Positions 54,885-63,440 of a stretch of 64,000 nt of DNA are shown in pieces. A model generated the notes under the pieces. It searched no databases and was not told where the DNA came from. It was given only the letters and a program-made list of their open reading frames with translations. This stretch comes from UKL13-2 sp036394575 (GTDB lineage Bacteria > Pseudomonadota > Gammaproteobacteria > Burkholderiales > Usitatibacteraceae). A program made the translations under genes and the position numbers. The DNA lies in assembly GCA_036394575.1 (NCBI GenBank), contig DASWEY010000034.1, forward strand, positions 1 through 64,000. The letters are read 5' to 3'. The first letter of the stretch is position 1, and every line of letters begins with the position of its first letter.

Positions 54885-55991
54885 TTATTTCATCGGCGGC
54901 GGCGGATTGGCGGCAGCGAAGTTGGCGTAGGTCAGTTCGGCAACACGATGCCACAGGGTCAGCTCGTCGCGGAACGGGCGCCATGAGGCGTACAGCTTCT
55001 TGAACTGCGGGTTCTTGGCGGCTTCTTCTTCGTACAGTTCATAGGCGGCCGTTTGCGCGGCTTTCATGATCTCGTTCGAATAGGCATGGATTTTCACGCC
55101 CTTGCTCACCAGACTCTTCAGTGCTTTTGGGTTCTTGAAATCGTACTCGGCCATCATGTCGATATTGGCTTCGGCGGCGGCGGCTTCGAAGGCGGCCTGG
55201 TATTCCTTGGGCAGCTTTTCCCATTCCTTGATGTTCACATAGAAGGTGTACTGCGAATTGGATTCCCAGAAGCCCGGGTAGTAGTAGTTCTGGGCGATCT
55301 TGTAGAAGCCGAGTTTTTCATCATCGTAGGGGCCGACCCATTCGGCCGCGTCGATGGCGCCTTTTTCCAGGGCCGGGTAGATGTCGCCGCCGGGCAGGGA
55401 TTGCGGGATCACGCCGAGGCGCGCCAGCACTTCGCCGCCGATGCCGGGAATGCGCATCTTGATGCCCTTCAGGTCGGCGACGGATTTGATTTCCTTGCGG
55501 AACCAGCCGCCCATCTGCGTGCCGGAATTGCCGCCCGGGAAGGTGATGATGTTGTATTCCTTCATGAACTCGCGCACCAGTTGCAGGCCGCCGCCGTAGT
55601 ACATCCAGGAATTCTGCTGGCGTTGGCTCATGCCGAAGGGCAGGGTGGTGTCGAAACCGAAGGCCTTGTTCTTGCCGACGAAATAATAGCTGGCGGTATG
55701 GCCGCATTCCACGGTGCCGTTCTGCACGGCGTCGGTCACGCTGAACGGCGGCACGATTTCGCCGCCGGCGAACACTTGCACCTGGAACTTGCCGCCGGTG
55801 ATGGCCGCGACGCGTTTCGACAGGGTTTCGGCGCCGCCGTAAATGGTGTCCAGGCTTTTCGGGAAACTGGAGGCCAGGCGCCATTTGATGTTCGGCAAGG
55901 CCGGGGCCTGCGCAATGGCCTGCGATGCGGCGGCGGCGGAAACCGCGCCACCGGCGACGGCGGCGCGAGTCAGGAATTTACGACGATCCAT
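54885..55991 (-). CDS. TRAP transporter substrate-binding protein (DctP family), Tat-exported
   Basis: A 368-residue periplasmic receptor. The signal peptide has a twin-arginine motif (DRRKFLTRAA, about 2-11) and an Ala-rich h-region ending IAQA. The body matches the TakP-type branch, which binds 2-oxo acids: WRLASSFPKSLDTIYGGAETLSKRV, GTVECGHTASYYFVGKN and WVGPYDDEKLGFYKIAQNYYYPGFWE. The DctQ/DctM membrane subunits are not adjacent. It is followed upstream by a broken cyanase gene, which is in the same direction. Confidence 0.93.
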   Translation of the reverse strand: MDRRKFLTRAAVAGGAVSAAAASQAIAQAPALPNIKWRLASSFPKSLDTIYGGAETLSKRVAAITGGKFQVQVFAGGEIVPPFSVTDAVQNGTVECGHTASYYFVGKNKAFGFDTTLPFGMSQRQQNSWMYYGGGLQLVREFMKEYNIITFPGGNSGTQMGGWFRKEIKSVADLKGIKMRIPGIGGEVLARLGVIPQSLPGGDIYPALEKGAIDAAEWVGPYDDEKLGFYKIAQNYYYPGFWESNSQYTFYVNIKEWEKLPKEYQAAFEAAAAEANIDMMAEYDFKNPKALKSLVSKGVKIHAYSNEIMKAAQTAAYELYEEEAAKNPQFKKLYASWRPFRDELTLWHRVAELTYANFAAANPPPPMK

Positions 55992-56026
55992 GGAATGCTC
56001 CTCAGTAGTGTTTTTCGTGAAGGTGT

Positions 56027-56350
56027 TTAATAAATCTTGTAAGGCAGGAATTTACCGCTCAGTACCACGTTAACGCGGTCGCTTTTCGGGTCCGGTTCGC
56101 GCGTGATGTCCATCGAGAAATCGATCGCGCTCATGATGCCGTCGCCGAATTCCTCATGAATCAACGCCTTAATGGTAGCACCATAGACGCTGACGATTTC
56201 ATACCGGCGATAGGGATCAATACCGCCTCTTTGTAAGAGCGGACAGTTTGCCGGCTTTCTCGACATCGGCCTTGCTCATCGCCATCTGGCCAAGCGGGGC
56301 GGCGGTGCCCCATTCCTTGCTGTGGCCGATTCTATGGGCGATCGCTTACC
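56027..56350 (-). pseudogene. cynS: Broken cyanate hydratase (cyanase) gene
   Basis: The leftward reading shows RIGHSKEWGTAAPLGQMAMSK...DVEKAGKL, the middle of cyanase, and then stops at KRRY. A shifted frame continues with GIDPYRRYEIVSVYG, IKALIHEEFGDGIMSAIDF and VVLSGKFLPY, the cyanase C-terminus including the active-site Arg, Glu and Ser positions. Between them about 20-25 residues (the PTDP loop) are missing and the frame is broken. The N-terminal third is gone: a stop codon precedes AIAHRIGHSK. A functional cyanase is about 150 residues. The remaining sequence up to 56485 has no identifiable feature. Confidence 0.85.
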
Positions 56351-56485
56351 TTCGGGGTCTTTGTTCCATCAGGCGGAAAGGATTCAGGCGGCTGGGGTTG
56401 CAGGGCGCATGCCAGTGTTGGCAGCATACACGGGCGAATGAAGCGGCACTGTTTGCGCACGGGGCCGACGCTGGGCGCGATGGGT

Positions 56486-57151
56486 TCAGCCGCCGATCAT
56501 CGCCAGATCGGCGGGTGAATTCAGGATGGCAAGCGGCGCTGCGGCAGACAGCTCGTCCTGGGAGCCGAAGCCCCACAGCACACCGATCCCGGCCATGCCA
56601 TTGGCGCGCGCGCCGCTGATGTCGACGGCGCGATCGCCGACCATCACGGCGCTCCCGGGATCGACGGATTCTTTTTGCAGAAGGTAGGCGATCACCTCGG
56701 ATTTTTTTTCGCGCGTGCCGTCGAGTTCGGAGCCGTGTACCGCGGCGAAATAACGATCGAGCGCGAAATGTTCAAGGATGCGCCGCGCGTAGATGTGCGG
56801 CTTGGAGGTCGCCAGGATGAGCCGCATCCGCTTTGCGTGCAATGCGGACAGCGCGGCGTCGATCCCGGGATATACCTTGTTCTCGTACATCCCGATGGGC
56901 GCGAAGCGTTCGCGGTAGAGGGCGACTGCGCGTTCGATTTGCGCGCGGTCATCGGTGCGCAGGAACTGCGCGAAGGCGTCGCGCAGCGGCGGACCGATGG
57001 TCGCCGCCAGCTGCGCGCGCGGCGGCACCGCCACGCCCATCTGCCGGAGCGCATGGGCGATGCTGTTGGTGATGCCCTCGGTGGGATCGCTCAGGGTGCC
57101 GTCGAGGTCGAGCAGGACCGTGTCGAACCCGGCCAGCGACACCGCGCTCAA
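56486..57151 (-). CDS. HAD hydrolase, phosphoglycolate phosphatase-like
   Basis: A 221-residue HAD-IA phosphatase. Motif I VLLDLDGTLSDPTEGI (nucleophile Asp at about 15), motif II LATSKPH, motif III Lys in KKSEVIAYLL and motif IV MVGDRAVDISGARANG. An alpha-helical cap sits between motifs I and II. This is the Gph/5'-nucleotidase-like subfamily; substrates could be phosphoglycolate or nucleotides. It begins 4 nt inside the copper-chaperone gene, so the two are coupled. Confidence 0.87.
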   Translation of the reverse strand: MSAVSLAGFDTVLLDLDGTLSDPTEGITNSIAHALRQMGVAVPPRAQLAATIGPPLRDAFAQFLRTDDRAQIERAVALYRERFAPIGMYENKVYPGIDAALSALHAKRMRLILATSKPHIYARRILEHFALDRYFAAVHGSELDGTREKKSEVIAYLLQKESVDPGSAVMVGDRAVDISGARANGMAGIGVLWGFGSQDELSAAAPLAILNSPADLAMIGG

Positions 57152-57672
57152 GGCGCGCTGCCCTTGTTGTCTCCTTCCCTTTCCCTGGCCGTGGCCTTAA
57201 TGCGGACGCTGATTTTCTTCTTGTCGGCGCCTTCGAAGACCAGCTTCAGCGGAACATTGTCGCCCAGGCGAATCGGCCCGGTGAGATTCATCAGCATTAC
57301 GTGCCGGCCGCCCGGCTTCAGTTCCACCATCTGCCCGGCGGGAATCGCCAGACTGTCCAGTTCCTTCATCTCCATCACGCCGTCGTTCATTTTCATGTCG
57401 TGAATCTGCGCATCGCCGGCGATCGGCGCTTCCACCTTGAGCAGCTTCAGCGCCGTCGGCGACTGAATTTGCATATACGCCGCCGACACCGAGCCGCCTG
57501 GAATCGTCGTCTTCACCCATGCGCCGGTCACCACGATCTTCGGCGGCGCGGCCTTGGCGGGCGGCAGTTGCGCCTGCGCGATGCCGGCCGTGCAGGCGAT
57601 CAGCAAGGCGGTGGAAAGGGTGGTGGGAAAGGTGGCGCGAAAGGTGGCGGGAAGGGCGGCGAGAAATTTCAT
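57148..57672 (-). CDS. Periplasmic copper chaperone PCu(A)C
   Basis: A 174-residue exported protein. A long Ala/Thr/Phe-rich signal peptide ends IAQA. The copper motif H-x(n)-M-x(n)-H-x-M is seen in AQIHDMKMNDGVMEMKEL and LKPGGRHVMLMNL. PCu(A)C proteins deliver Cu(I) to cytochrome oxidase. The coding region of the signal peptide is made of short imperfect repeats (see findings). It starts 38 nt after bioD and may be read from the biotin operon. An ATG four codons upstream (MEFP) is an alternative. Confidence 0.88.
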   Translation of the reverse strand: MKFLAALPATFRATFPTTLSTALLIACTAGIAQAQLPPAKAAPPKIVVTGAWVKTTIPGGSVSAAYMQIQSPTALKLLKVEAPIAGDAQIHDMKMNDGVMEMKELDSLAIPAGQMVELKPGGRHVMLMNLTGPIRLGDNVPLKLVFEGADKKKISVRIKATAREREGDNKGSAP

Positions 57673-57710
57673 GGGAAACTCCATTCAGGCGTTAATTCAG
57701 GCATTGATGT

Positions 57711-58445
57711 TCAGGCATTAATGCTGTCGATGCGCAAATGCATCGCGGCGGCGCGCGCTGCCGCAGCCGGGTCATTGCCGCCGCTGCCGCCGGCGCGATC
57801 CACGAAGGGAATGACACCGAGGCAGGGCGCGTCAAGCATGGCCTGCAGGGTGGACAGGTTTTCATCGAATGCGTTCATGGCGATGGCCGAAGCCGAATTG
57901 GCCACCCAGCCGGCCAGGTGCAGGCCGCGCGCGCGAATCGCCGCGGCGGTGAGCAGGGCGTGATTCAGGCAGCCAAGGCGCATCGCCACGACCAGGATGA
58001 CATCGAGCTGCAAGGCCACCGGAATATCGGCCATCGATTGCGTCGCCGCCAGGGGTACCAGAAATCCGCCGGCGCCTTCAACCAGCACCATGTCCGCGTT
58101 GGCGCGCAAGCGTGCGAAGGCCGCGCGAATGGTCTCGAGATCGATATTGACGTGTTCGTGCGCCGCCGCGATATGCGGGGCGATCCCTTCAGCCAGGCAA
58201 TAGGGATTGACGTCCGCCAGCGCAAAACGATATTGCGATATTTCCTGCAGCAAGGCGACGTCCTCATTCAGCCACGCATTGCCGACCGCGATGGTGCCGG
58301 CCGCCACCGGCTTCATCGGCGCGACCCGCAGGGGTTTTGTCGGCGCCGCCGGCAGGCCGCGCGATTGCAGGGCATGCATCAGCGCCGCCGTCACCAAAGT
58401 CTTGCCGACGCCGGTATCGGTGCCGGTGATGAAATAGCTTTTCAT
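57711..58445 (-). CDS. bioD: Dethiobiotin synthetase
   Basis: A 244-residue P-loop enzyme forming the ureido ring of dethiobiotin from diaminopelargonate, CO2 and ATP. P-loop ITGTDTGVGKTLVTAALM (about 6-23), MKPVAAG (substrate carbamate lysine), and VEGAGGFLVPLA. It overlaps the bioC end by 4 nt. The bioA transaminase that supplies its substrate is not in the window. Confidence 0.95.
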   Translation of the reverse strand: MKSYFITGTDTGVGKTLVTAALMHALQSRGLPAAPTKPLRVAPMKPVAAGTIAVGNAWLNEDVALLQEISQYRFALADVNPYCLAEGIAPHIAAAHEHVNIDLETIRAAFARLRANADMVLVEGAGGFLVPLAATQSMADIPVALQLDVILVVAMRLGCLNHALLTAAAIRARGLHLAGWVANSASAIAMNAFDENLSTLQAMLDAPCLGVIPFVDRAGGSGGNDPAAAARAAAMHLRIDSINA

Positions 58446-59362
58446 GATTCGGTCGCGGGCCCTTTTTTCACCATGCGCTTGAACTCGGCAAGATCGATGG
58501 CCTGTGCGCCATCGACGCTTTTGCGCTTGGTGAATTCCGGTTTCCAGGCATGACCGTACACCACTTCATAAGTTGCCGGCAGCCGGCCCTCGTGGCGAAA
58601 TGATTCATAGGCCTGCTGCAATCGCTGCCAGCGCTGCCGCCCCATCAGCCCTTGCGCGCGGCCCGGCAGCACATTGTGCGCGCCGATGCCCTTTAGCTCG
58701 CGCAGCATCGACTTCAGGTCGGCGTATGTCAGGGTGACGGTCTCCTGGTCCATCACCGGATCGGCGAAACCCGCGTGGACCAGGATGTCGCCGATGTCGT
58801 GCATATCGACAAAATCGTTCACATGCGGCGCATCGTCGATCTGGCGGAAAGATGCGCGCAGTTCTTTCAGCGTGTCCGGGCCGAAGGTGGTGAACATGAA
58901 CAGGCCATTGGGGCGCAGCGTGCGCGCGACCTCTTTGGCAACCGCTTCCGGATCGCACCATTGCAACATCAGGCTGGACAGCGCGAGGTCGATGCTCTCG
59001 CTCGCCAGCGGCAGCGCCTCGGCATTGGCGCAAACCCAGTCCTGGCGGGGCGATCGGCCCAGAAGCCGCGCCAGGATTGGTGCGGCGGGCAATTGCGCGC
59101 GCGCGAAACGCAGCATTTCCGGCGCCATGTCCAGCGAAACAATACCGGCATCCGGGTAGCGCTGTCGCAGCTTGCGCGTGGCATAGCCGGTGCCGCTGCC
59201 GAGATCGAGCACGCGTGCCGGCGCAAGCTTGATGTAATCGAGGCGCTCGAACAAACGGTCGGCGATTTCGCGTTGCAGGAAGGCATTGTCGTCATAGGTG
59301 CACGCGGCGGCGGCGAATGAGCGGCGCACATCGGGCTTGGCGGGAAGGTTCAGCGTGCTCAT
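58442..59362 (-). CDS. bioC: Malonyl-ACP O-methyltransferase
   Basis: A 306-residue SAM methyltransferase that masks malonyl-ACP as its methyl ester to start pimelate synthesis through the fatty acid cycle. N-terminal VRRSFAAAACTYDDNAFLQREIADRL and SAM motif I VLDLGSGTGYATRKL (about 51-65) match BioC, as does NGLFMFTTFGPDTLKELR. Coupled by 4-nt overlaps to bioH and bioD. Confidence 0.94.
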   Translation of the reverse strand: MSTLNLPAKPDVRRSFAAAACTYDDNAFLQREIADRLFERLDYIKLAPARVLDLGSGTGYATRKLRQRYPDAGIVSLDMAPEMLRFARAQLPAAPILARLLGRSPRQDWVCANAEALPLASESIDLALSSLMLQWCDPEAVAKEVARTLRPNGLFMFTTFGPDTLKELRASFRQIDDAPHVNDFVDMHDIGDILVHAGFADPVMDQETVTLTYADLKSMLRELKGIGAHNVLPGRAQGLMGRQRWQRLQQAYESFRHEGRLPATYEVVYGHAWKPEFTKRKSVDGAQAIDLAEFKRMVKKGPATES

Positions 59363-60132
59363 GCGGTCAGGAAGTCGAACAACTGCCGCAGAAAAATTTC
59401 CTGGTGCGAGAGGAAGGGCGCATGCGCGGCGTGCTCGATCAGGGCGTATTGCGCCGTCGGCAAATGATCCGCCAGCCAGTGCGCGGCGCGTTCGGCGGTC
59501 AGGGCATCGTGATCGCCCTGTATCACCAGCGCGGGGTGCGCAATGCCGGCCAGCTGTGGCCGCAGATCGCTCTCGCGCAGCATCTGCAGCCCGGCCTGCA
59601 GCGCGGCGGCGGAGGGCTCGCCGCGCGCGCTCATCGCCAGTTGCAGCGCGGCGATGGTGGCGCGCGCATTGGGTTGATTGAGTGTTTGCAGCGCCAGAAA
59701 ACCGCGAATGGTGGCGGCATAACTGTTGGTGAGGCGCGCCGCGAAGTCGTCGAGCACCTGTATCTTTTTTCCGTGCGGCCAGTCGGCGCTATCGGTGCTT
59801 TGGGCGAATCGCGGCGTGGTCGCGACCAGCACCAGTTTGTCGATGCGTGCGGCGTGCCGGCTGGCGATGGATAGCGCGACCTGTCCGCCCAGCGACCAGC
59901 CCAGCAGGTGGCTGCGTTCGGGCAGCGCATCGGCGATGGCGTCGGCGGCGGATTCCATGCCGGTGAGGGCGGTGCCGGCGGAATAGCCGTGTCCCGGCAG
60001 GTCGACCAGATGCAGGGTGAAGTGGGCCGCCAATGGCTCGCGCAGGCTGTCCCAGACCGCGCCATTGAGTCCCCAGCCGTGCAGCATGGCGAGATGCGGT
60101 CCGCTGCCGAAAGTGTCGACGTAAACGCTCAT
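59359..60132 (-). CDS. bioH: Pimeloyl-ACP methyl ester carboxylesterase
   Basis: A 257-residue alpha/beta hydrolase that frees pimeloyl-ACP from the methyl ester made by BioC. HGWGLNGAVWD is the oxyanion region; nucleophile Ser in HLLGWSLGGQVAL (about 78-84); catalytic Asp in VIQGDHDALT and His in EHAAHAPFLSH. The order bioF-bioH-bioC is joined by 4-nt ATGA overlaps. Confidence 0.94.
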   Translation of the reverse strand: MSVYVDTFGSGPHLAMLHGWGLNGAVWDSLREPLAAHFTLHLVDLPGHGYSAGTALTGMESAADAIADALPERSHLLGWSLGGQVALSIASRHAARIDKLVLVATTPRFAQSTDSADWPHGKKIQVLDDFAARLTNSYAATIRGFLALQTLNQPNARATIAALQLAMSARGEPSAAALQAGLQMLRESDLRPQLAGIAHPALVIQGDHDALTAERAAHWLADHLPTAQYALIEHAAHAPFLSHQEIFLRQLFDFLTA

Positions 60133-61337
60133 GCGGGCAACGGCAATCCCGCCTCGATATCGGTCAGCGCCACCATCAGGTCCATCACATCGGTCTGCGT
60201 GTGTTCGGCATTCAGGGAGACGCGCAGGCGCGCGCTGCCGGCCGGCACTGTCGGCGGGCGAATGGCGGGCACCCAGATGCCGCGCTTGCGCAGCTCGTCG
60301 GCAAAATACAGCGCACGCGCATTGTCGCCGACGATGATCGGCTGGATCGCGGTTTCGGAGTAGGGCAGGCGGCAGTATTTGAGCTTCAGCGAATCCGCGA
60401 ACAGCGCGATCATTTCGCGCAGATGCGCGCGCCGTTCGCGGTCCTCATCGATGATGGCGAGACTTTCGAGCAAGGCGGCGGCGATCATCGGCGGGGTGGC
60501 GGTGGTGAACAGATAGGTGCGCGCCGATTGCAGAATCCACTCGATCACGTCTTCGTGGCCGGCGACGAAGGCGCCGTAGACGCCGGCGGCCTTGCCCAGG
60601 GTGGCCATGTAGACAATGCGGTCGCGGCTTTTATGGTTCAGCAAGCCGAAGTGCTCGAGCGCGCCGCGCCCGGTTTTGCCCAGCACGCCGAAGCCGTGCG
60701 CATCGTCGATCAGCAGCAGGGCGTTGAATTCCTCGGCCAGTTTCAGCAGGCCCGGAAGGTCGGCGATATCGCCGTCCATGGAGAACACCGCATCGCTGAC
60801 AATGAGATTGCGCGTCCCTCTCAAGCGATTGGGGGCATTTTCGGCCTGCGCGGCAAGCTGGGCGCGGAGTTTGCCCAAATCGCCGTGCGCGTAGCGCTTG
60901 AAGTTGGCGCGCGACAGCAGGGCGCCATCGTTCAGGCAGGCATGGTTCAGCTTGTCGGCGAAGATGTTGTCGCCGCGCGTGGCCAGTGAGGTGAGCATGC
61001 CCAGGTTGGCGGCATAACCGCTGCCGAAAAAGACGGCCCTGGGCAGCCCGCTGAAACGCGCCAGCGCCAGTTCCAGCTCATGATGCGGCGTCATATGGCC
61101 CGACACCATATGCGAGGCGGCCGCGCCCACACCGTACTGATCGATGGCGCGCTTGGCGGCCGCCACCACGCGCGGATGATTGGCGAGGCCCAGGTAATCG
61201 TTGCTGGCAAAGGCCAGGTAGTCGCGTCCGTCGACGGTCAGAAACGGGCCCTGCGCACCGGAAACGACGCGGCGCGTGCGCAACTGGTCGGCCTGGGCCA
61301 GTTCGGACAGCAGGGTGGAAAAATCAGCGGTCGGCAC
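60129..61337 (-). CDS. bioF: 8-amino-7-oxononanoate synthase
   Basis: A 402-residue PLP enzyme condensing pimeloyl-ACP with L-alanine. FASNDYLGLANHPRVVAAAK (about 44-63), FFGSGYAANLGML, DDAHGFGVLGKTGRG (cofactor Asp and His) and the Schiff-base Lys in ATLGKAAGVYGAF. I use GTG (MPTADFSTLLSEL), which gives the usual family N-terminus. A TTG directly after the bioB stop would add 14 residues (LCCCVSDIPPR...), which look atypical. Confidence 0.93.
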   Translation of the reverse strand: MPTADFSTLLSELAQADQLRTRRVVSGAQGPFLTVDGRDYLAFASNDYLGLANHPRVVAAAKRAIDQYGVGAAASHMVSGHMTPHHELELALARFSGLPRAVFFGSGYAANLGMLTSLATRGDNIFADKLNHACLNDGALLSRANFKRYAHGDLGKLRAQLAAQAENAPNRLRGTRNLIVSDAVFSMDGDIADLPGLLKLAEEFNALLLIDDAHGFGVLGKTGRGALEHFGLLNHKSRDRIVYMATLGKAAGVYGAFVAGHEDVIEWILQSARTYLFTTATPPMIAAALLESLAIIDEDRERRAHLREMIALFADSLKLKYCRLPYSETAIQPIIVGDNARALYFADELRKRGIWVPAIRPPTVPAGSARLRVSLNAEHTQTDVMDLMVALTDIEAGLPLPA

Positions 61338-61379
61338 AGTGAGCCTGGGCGGGATATCCGAAACGCAGCAGCACAACAA

Positions 61380-62405
61380 TCAAAGCGGCGTGATCCCCAG
61401 TTTGCCGAACAGGGCGCGGTCGCGGGCCACATCGGGATTGCCGGTGGTGAGCAGTTTTTCGCCGTAGAAAATCGAGTTGGCGCCGGCCAGGAAACACAGG
61501 GCCTGGGTCGCTTCATTCATCTCCTGGCGCCCGGCGGACAGGCGCACAAAGCTGGTCGGCATGGTGATGCGCGCCACCGCGATGGTGCGCACGAAGTCGG
61601 TCCAGTCGATGGCCTTTTCGCCGTGCATCTTGTCGTGCAGCGGGGTACCCTCGACCTGCACCAGGTAGTTGATCGGTACCGACTCGGGCTGCGGATCCAT
61701 ATTGGCGAGTTGCGCGATCAGGCCGGCGCGCTCGCGCTGCGATTCGCCCATGCCGACGATGCCGCCGCAGCACACGTTGACGCCGGCATCGCGCACCCGC
61801 GACAGGGTATCGAGGCGATCCTGGTAATCGCGGGTGGTGATCACCTCGCCATAGAACTCGGGCGCCGTATCGATATTGTGGTTGTAGTAATCGAGGCCGG
61901 CGGCTTTCAGCTGTTCGGCCTGGCCGTCCTTGAGCATGCCCAGGGTGCAGCAGGTTTCCAGACCCAGTGCTTTGACTTCGCGCACCATCTCCAGCACCGG
62001 GTCGAGATCGCGCTGCTTGGGACCGCGCCAGGCGGCACCCATGCAAAACCGCGAGGCGCCGTTTTCCTTGGCCAGTTTGGCTGTGGCGACGACGTCGGCG
62101 ACATCCATGATGTCCTCGTTTTCCACGCCGGTGTGATAGCGCGCCGCCTGCGGGCAATAACCGCAATCCTCGGCGCAGCCGCCGGTCTTGATCGACAGCA
62201 GGGTGGACAGCTGCACCTTGTTGGCGTCGTGATGCGCGCGATGCACGCTTTGCGCGCGATGCAGCAAATCGCTGAACGGCAGGCTGAACAGGGCATCGAT
62301 GGCATCCACCGACCAGGGCTGTTTACCCTTGCCGCGCCAGGAAGCGGGCGTGGCGATGGCTTGGGCCGTGGTGTTGGACGAAGGACTGAGAGCGGATTGA
62401 TCCAT
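61380..62405 (-). CDS. bioB: Biotin synthase
   Basis: A 341-residue radical SAM enzyme that inserts sulfur into dethiobiotin. The [4Fe-4S] motif is C-x3-C-x2-C in GGCAEDCGYCPQAARYHTGV. ASRFCMGAAWRGP, VCCGGIVGMGE and the [2Fe-2S] cluster residues (Cys in TCCTLGML, Arg in SAGRQEMN) are present. First gene of the leftward bioBFHCD operon. The ATG at MDQSALSPS is taken as the start; the open frame upstream crosses the likely promoter. Confidence 0.96.
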   Translation of the reverse strand: MDQSALSPSSNTTAQAIATPASWRGKGKQPWSVDAIDALFSLPFSDLLHRAQSVHRAHHDANKVQLSTLLSIKTGGCAEDCGYCPQAARYHTGVENEDIMDVADVVATAKLAKENGASRFCMGAAWRGPKQRDLDPVLEMVREVKALGLETCCTLGMLKDGQAEQLKAAGLDYYNHNIDTAPEFYGEVITTRDYQDRLDTLSRVRDAGVNVCCGGIVGMGESQRERAGLIAQLANMDPQPESVPINYLVQVEGTPLHDKMHGEKAIDWTDFVRTIAVARITMPTSFVRLSAGRQEMNEATQALCFLAGANSIFYGEKLLTTGNPDVARDRALFGKLGITPL

Positions 62406-62498
62406 GATGGGGTCGCCGGAGAAGTCGGGGGGAAAGGTGGCGGCGCCGATTCGGGCGCCATGCGTTACTCTTGGTGCAGAGGGTGAATGATCCGCAAG

Positions 62499-62538
62499 TT
62501 GACTCCATATGTCAATTTTGCCGGTCGTCATAAACGAC
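62499..62538. promoter_or_regulatory. Inverted repeats upstream of bioB
   Basis: Two small palindromes: TTGAC-N7-GTCAA (62499-62515) and GTCGT-CATAA-ACGAC (62524-62538). They lie about 95-135 nt upstream of the bioB start, where an operator could be. They do not match the classical TTGTAAACC/GGTTTACAA BirA operator, so a role for BirA is not shown. Confidence 0.3.
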
Positions 62539-62548
62539 AATTGATTAA

Positions 62549-62992
62549 AATAAAGGCACGATTTTCTCGTTTGCCCGCCCGCACATCGGCATCTTCATCG
62601 CCCCCGGCTGGCTGCCCATCTTTGAAAAGCTGTGCGCGGATATCGATCAGCGGGACAAGAAATACCCGGCTGGCTATCGCTTCTATTGGATCCAGGTGAA
62701 AGAGAAGTATGGCACCCTGCGCGCCTATTACGAAGGCCCAGCCACCCGCGTGGACGTCGTCATCCCCAGCGAAGGGATTATCCAGATGATGAAGGTCGAC
62801 TTGGGCGAACAGCCGAAGAAGACGCTCTGGAAGCGGATTGGCAAATTGGTGGATCGCGCCGAGGCCGACAGCGGCCGGCTTTGCCACTTCCGTGGGGGCT
62901 CCGGCGTGTTGCGCCAGACCGACTGGTGGAATACGAACTGCGACGAACACCAAGGGACCGACTGGAACGACATCTGGCCGCGCGCCAAATGA
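62549..62992 (+). pseudogene. Small hypothetical gene without a start codon
   Basis: An open frame of 148 codons begins after a TAA stop and contains family-like sequence early: FIAPGWLPIFEKLCADID, then QVKEKYGTLRAYYEG. This recalls small conserved proteins with a GW...L and EK(F/Y)GxLR motif, which would normally begin near the first of these. No ATG, GTG or TTG lies between the preceding stop and this region (the first GTG, at 62696, is inside the conserved part). Either the gene is truncated at its 5' end, possibly by the insertion next to bioB, or it uses ATT. The C-terminus has Cys (RLCHFRGG, NTNCDEH). Confidence 0.45.
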
Positions 62993-63030
62993 TTCCGGAA
63001 TCCCCAAGATCCCATTCAAGGAAACCCACC

Positions 63031-63416
63031 ATGAACAACTTCACGGTTCACAACGTCCCCGACGTTCAAACGTTCAAGCTCAGCCCCCGATTACCCTGCA
63101 CCCCTGGCTGATCCTGGAATGTCAGAACGGCAAGCGCTATGCCATGGGCTGGAATGTCGGGAATCGCGAAGGGCGTGCCAGCACCGCCATCGTGTCCTTT
63201 GATCGCAAGGCCATGACCTTGGTGGCCGAATCGGGTCGCGTCTACCAACTCGAAGGTGTGCTGGGGCCGGACGCCGATGCGGCGCATGTCTGGCGAATCT
63301 ATGTCCGGTTGAACGGATACGTGGCCGTCGCGGCAGATCGCAGGATCGCGAAAGCATCGTCAGGAAATTTAAAGACTGCTTGCGGGTCATTGATCAAAAT
63401 TGGCTCTCTTCATTAA
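63031..63416 (+). pseudogene. Frameshifted small hypothetical gene
   Basis: The reading MNNFTVHNVPDVQTFKLS... stops after 26 codons. Inserting one base in the C5 run at about 63090 would join it to the following frame, ITLHPWLILECQNGKRYAMG... and VSFDRKAMTLVAESGRVYQLEGV..., giving about 128 residues. The frameshift may be a real mutation or a sequencing error in the homopolymer. No named family is recognised. It lies 38 nt after the preceding damaged gene in the same direction. Confidence 0.5.
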
Positions 63417-63440
63417 TTACGTCTTTAAGGAGTTTTGCAG

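Noticed and set aside
57685..57725. Three TTCAGGC repeats as an operator
   Set aside because: They are at the end of bioD and look like slippage; no known regulator motif matches.
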